From JAKLKS01 sp964370855 (GTDB lineage: Bacteria > Planctomycetota > JAJSAM01 > JAKLKS01), in NCBI GenBank assembly GCA_964370855.1, contig CAYJMF010000194.1, positions 1 through 5,774 of the forward strand: 5,774 nt of DNA, in the 5' to 3' direction. Both the position numbers and the translations under genes were made by a program. A model generated the notes under the pieces. The model saw nothing but the letters and a program-made list of their open reading frames with translations, did no database searches and was not told the origin of the DNA. Positions within the stretch are counted from its first letter, which is position 1; each line of letters starts with the position of its first letter. Positions 5,748 through 5,774 of this stretch are shown piece by piece.

Positions 5748-5774
5748 GGGGGGGGGGGGGGGGGGGGGGGGGGG
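5748..5774. repeat. Terminal poly-G run, probable artefact
   Basis: Twenty-seven consecutive G residues end the window. Two-colour Illumina chemistry calls dark cycles as G, so poly-G at a sequence end is a well-known artefact. It should not be read as genomic sequence without raw-read support. Confidence 0.85.

Noticed and set aside
5647..5774. Plus-strand frame from ATG 5647 running off the end, possibly a divergent gene
   Set aside because: No ribosome binding site, no domain in about 34 readable codons, and it runs into the poly-G artefact.

Overview
The window is GC-rich, with G or C at most third codon positions, and comes from a diderm (Gram-negative-type) bacterium: it encodes an outer-membrane channel, a periplasmic adaptor and an inner-membrane ABC transporter. 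The motif style of the permease and channel (for example 'YGLTFRDFEQIRDTVPTV' in the permease) reminds me of Planctomycetota and related environmental lineages. That is recollection rather than a search result, so the phylum is left open.

Almost the whole window (about 66-5288) is one minus-strand operon of four genes, read from high to low coordinates: a TolC-family outer-membrane efflux lipoprotein (3642-5288), an HlyD/MacA-type periplasmic adaptor lipoprotein with a very long coiled-coil hairpin (2068-3645), an ABC ATPase of the MacB/LolD type (1370-2071) and a MacB/FtsX-type permease (66-1373). All three junctions are 4-nt start/stop overlaps (ATGA, TTGA, ATGA), which points to translational coupling and fixed stoichiometry. 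Together the products form a complete MacA-MacB-TolC-like tripartite exporter in which the MacB part is split into separate ATPase and permease chains. The substrate cannot be read from the sequence; macrolides, peptides, lipids, siderophores and toxins are all transported by relatives.

Upstream of the operon (5289-5747) I see no convincing gene, but there is notable structure. There is an AT-rich 21-bp imperfect dyad (5374-5394) that could be an operator, a perfect 10-bp palindrome (5435-5444), a short GC-rich hairpin (5447-5463) and a long hairpin of 20 base pairs (5465-5516). The last 27 bases (5748-5774) are pure G, at what looks like a contig end and most likely a sequencing artefact. 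Downstream of the operon only 65 bases remain, holding a 12-bp palindrome.

I do not see a previously undescribed system. The points most worth following are the non-standard start and hidden lipoprotein signal of the channel gene, the long hairpin and AT-rich dyad upstream, and the unusual adaptor architecture.
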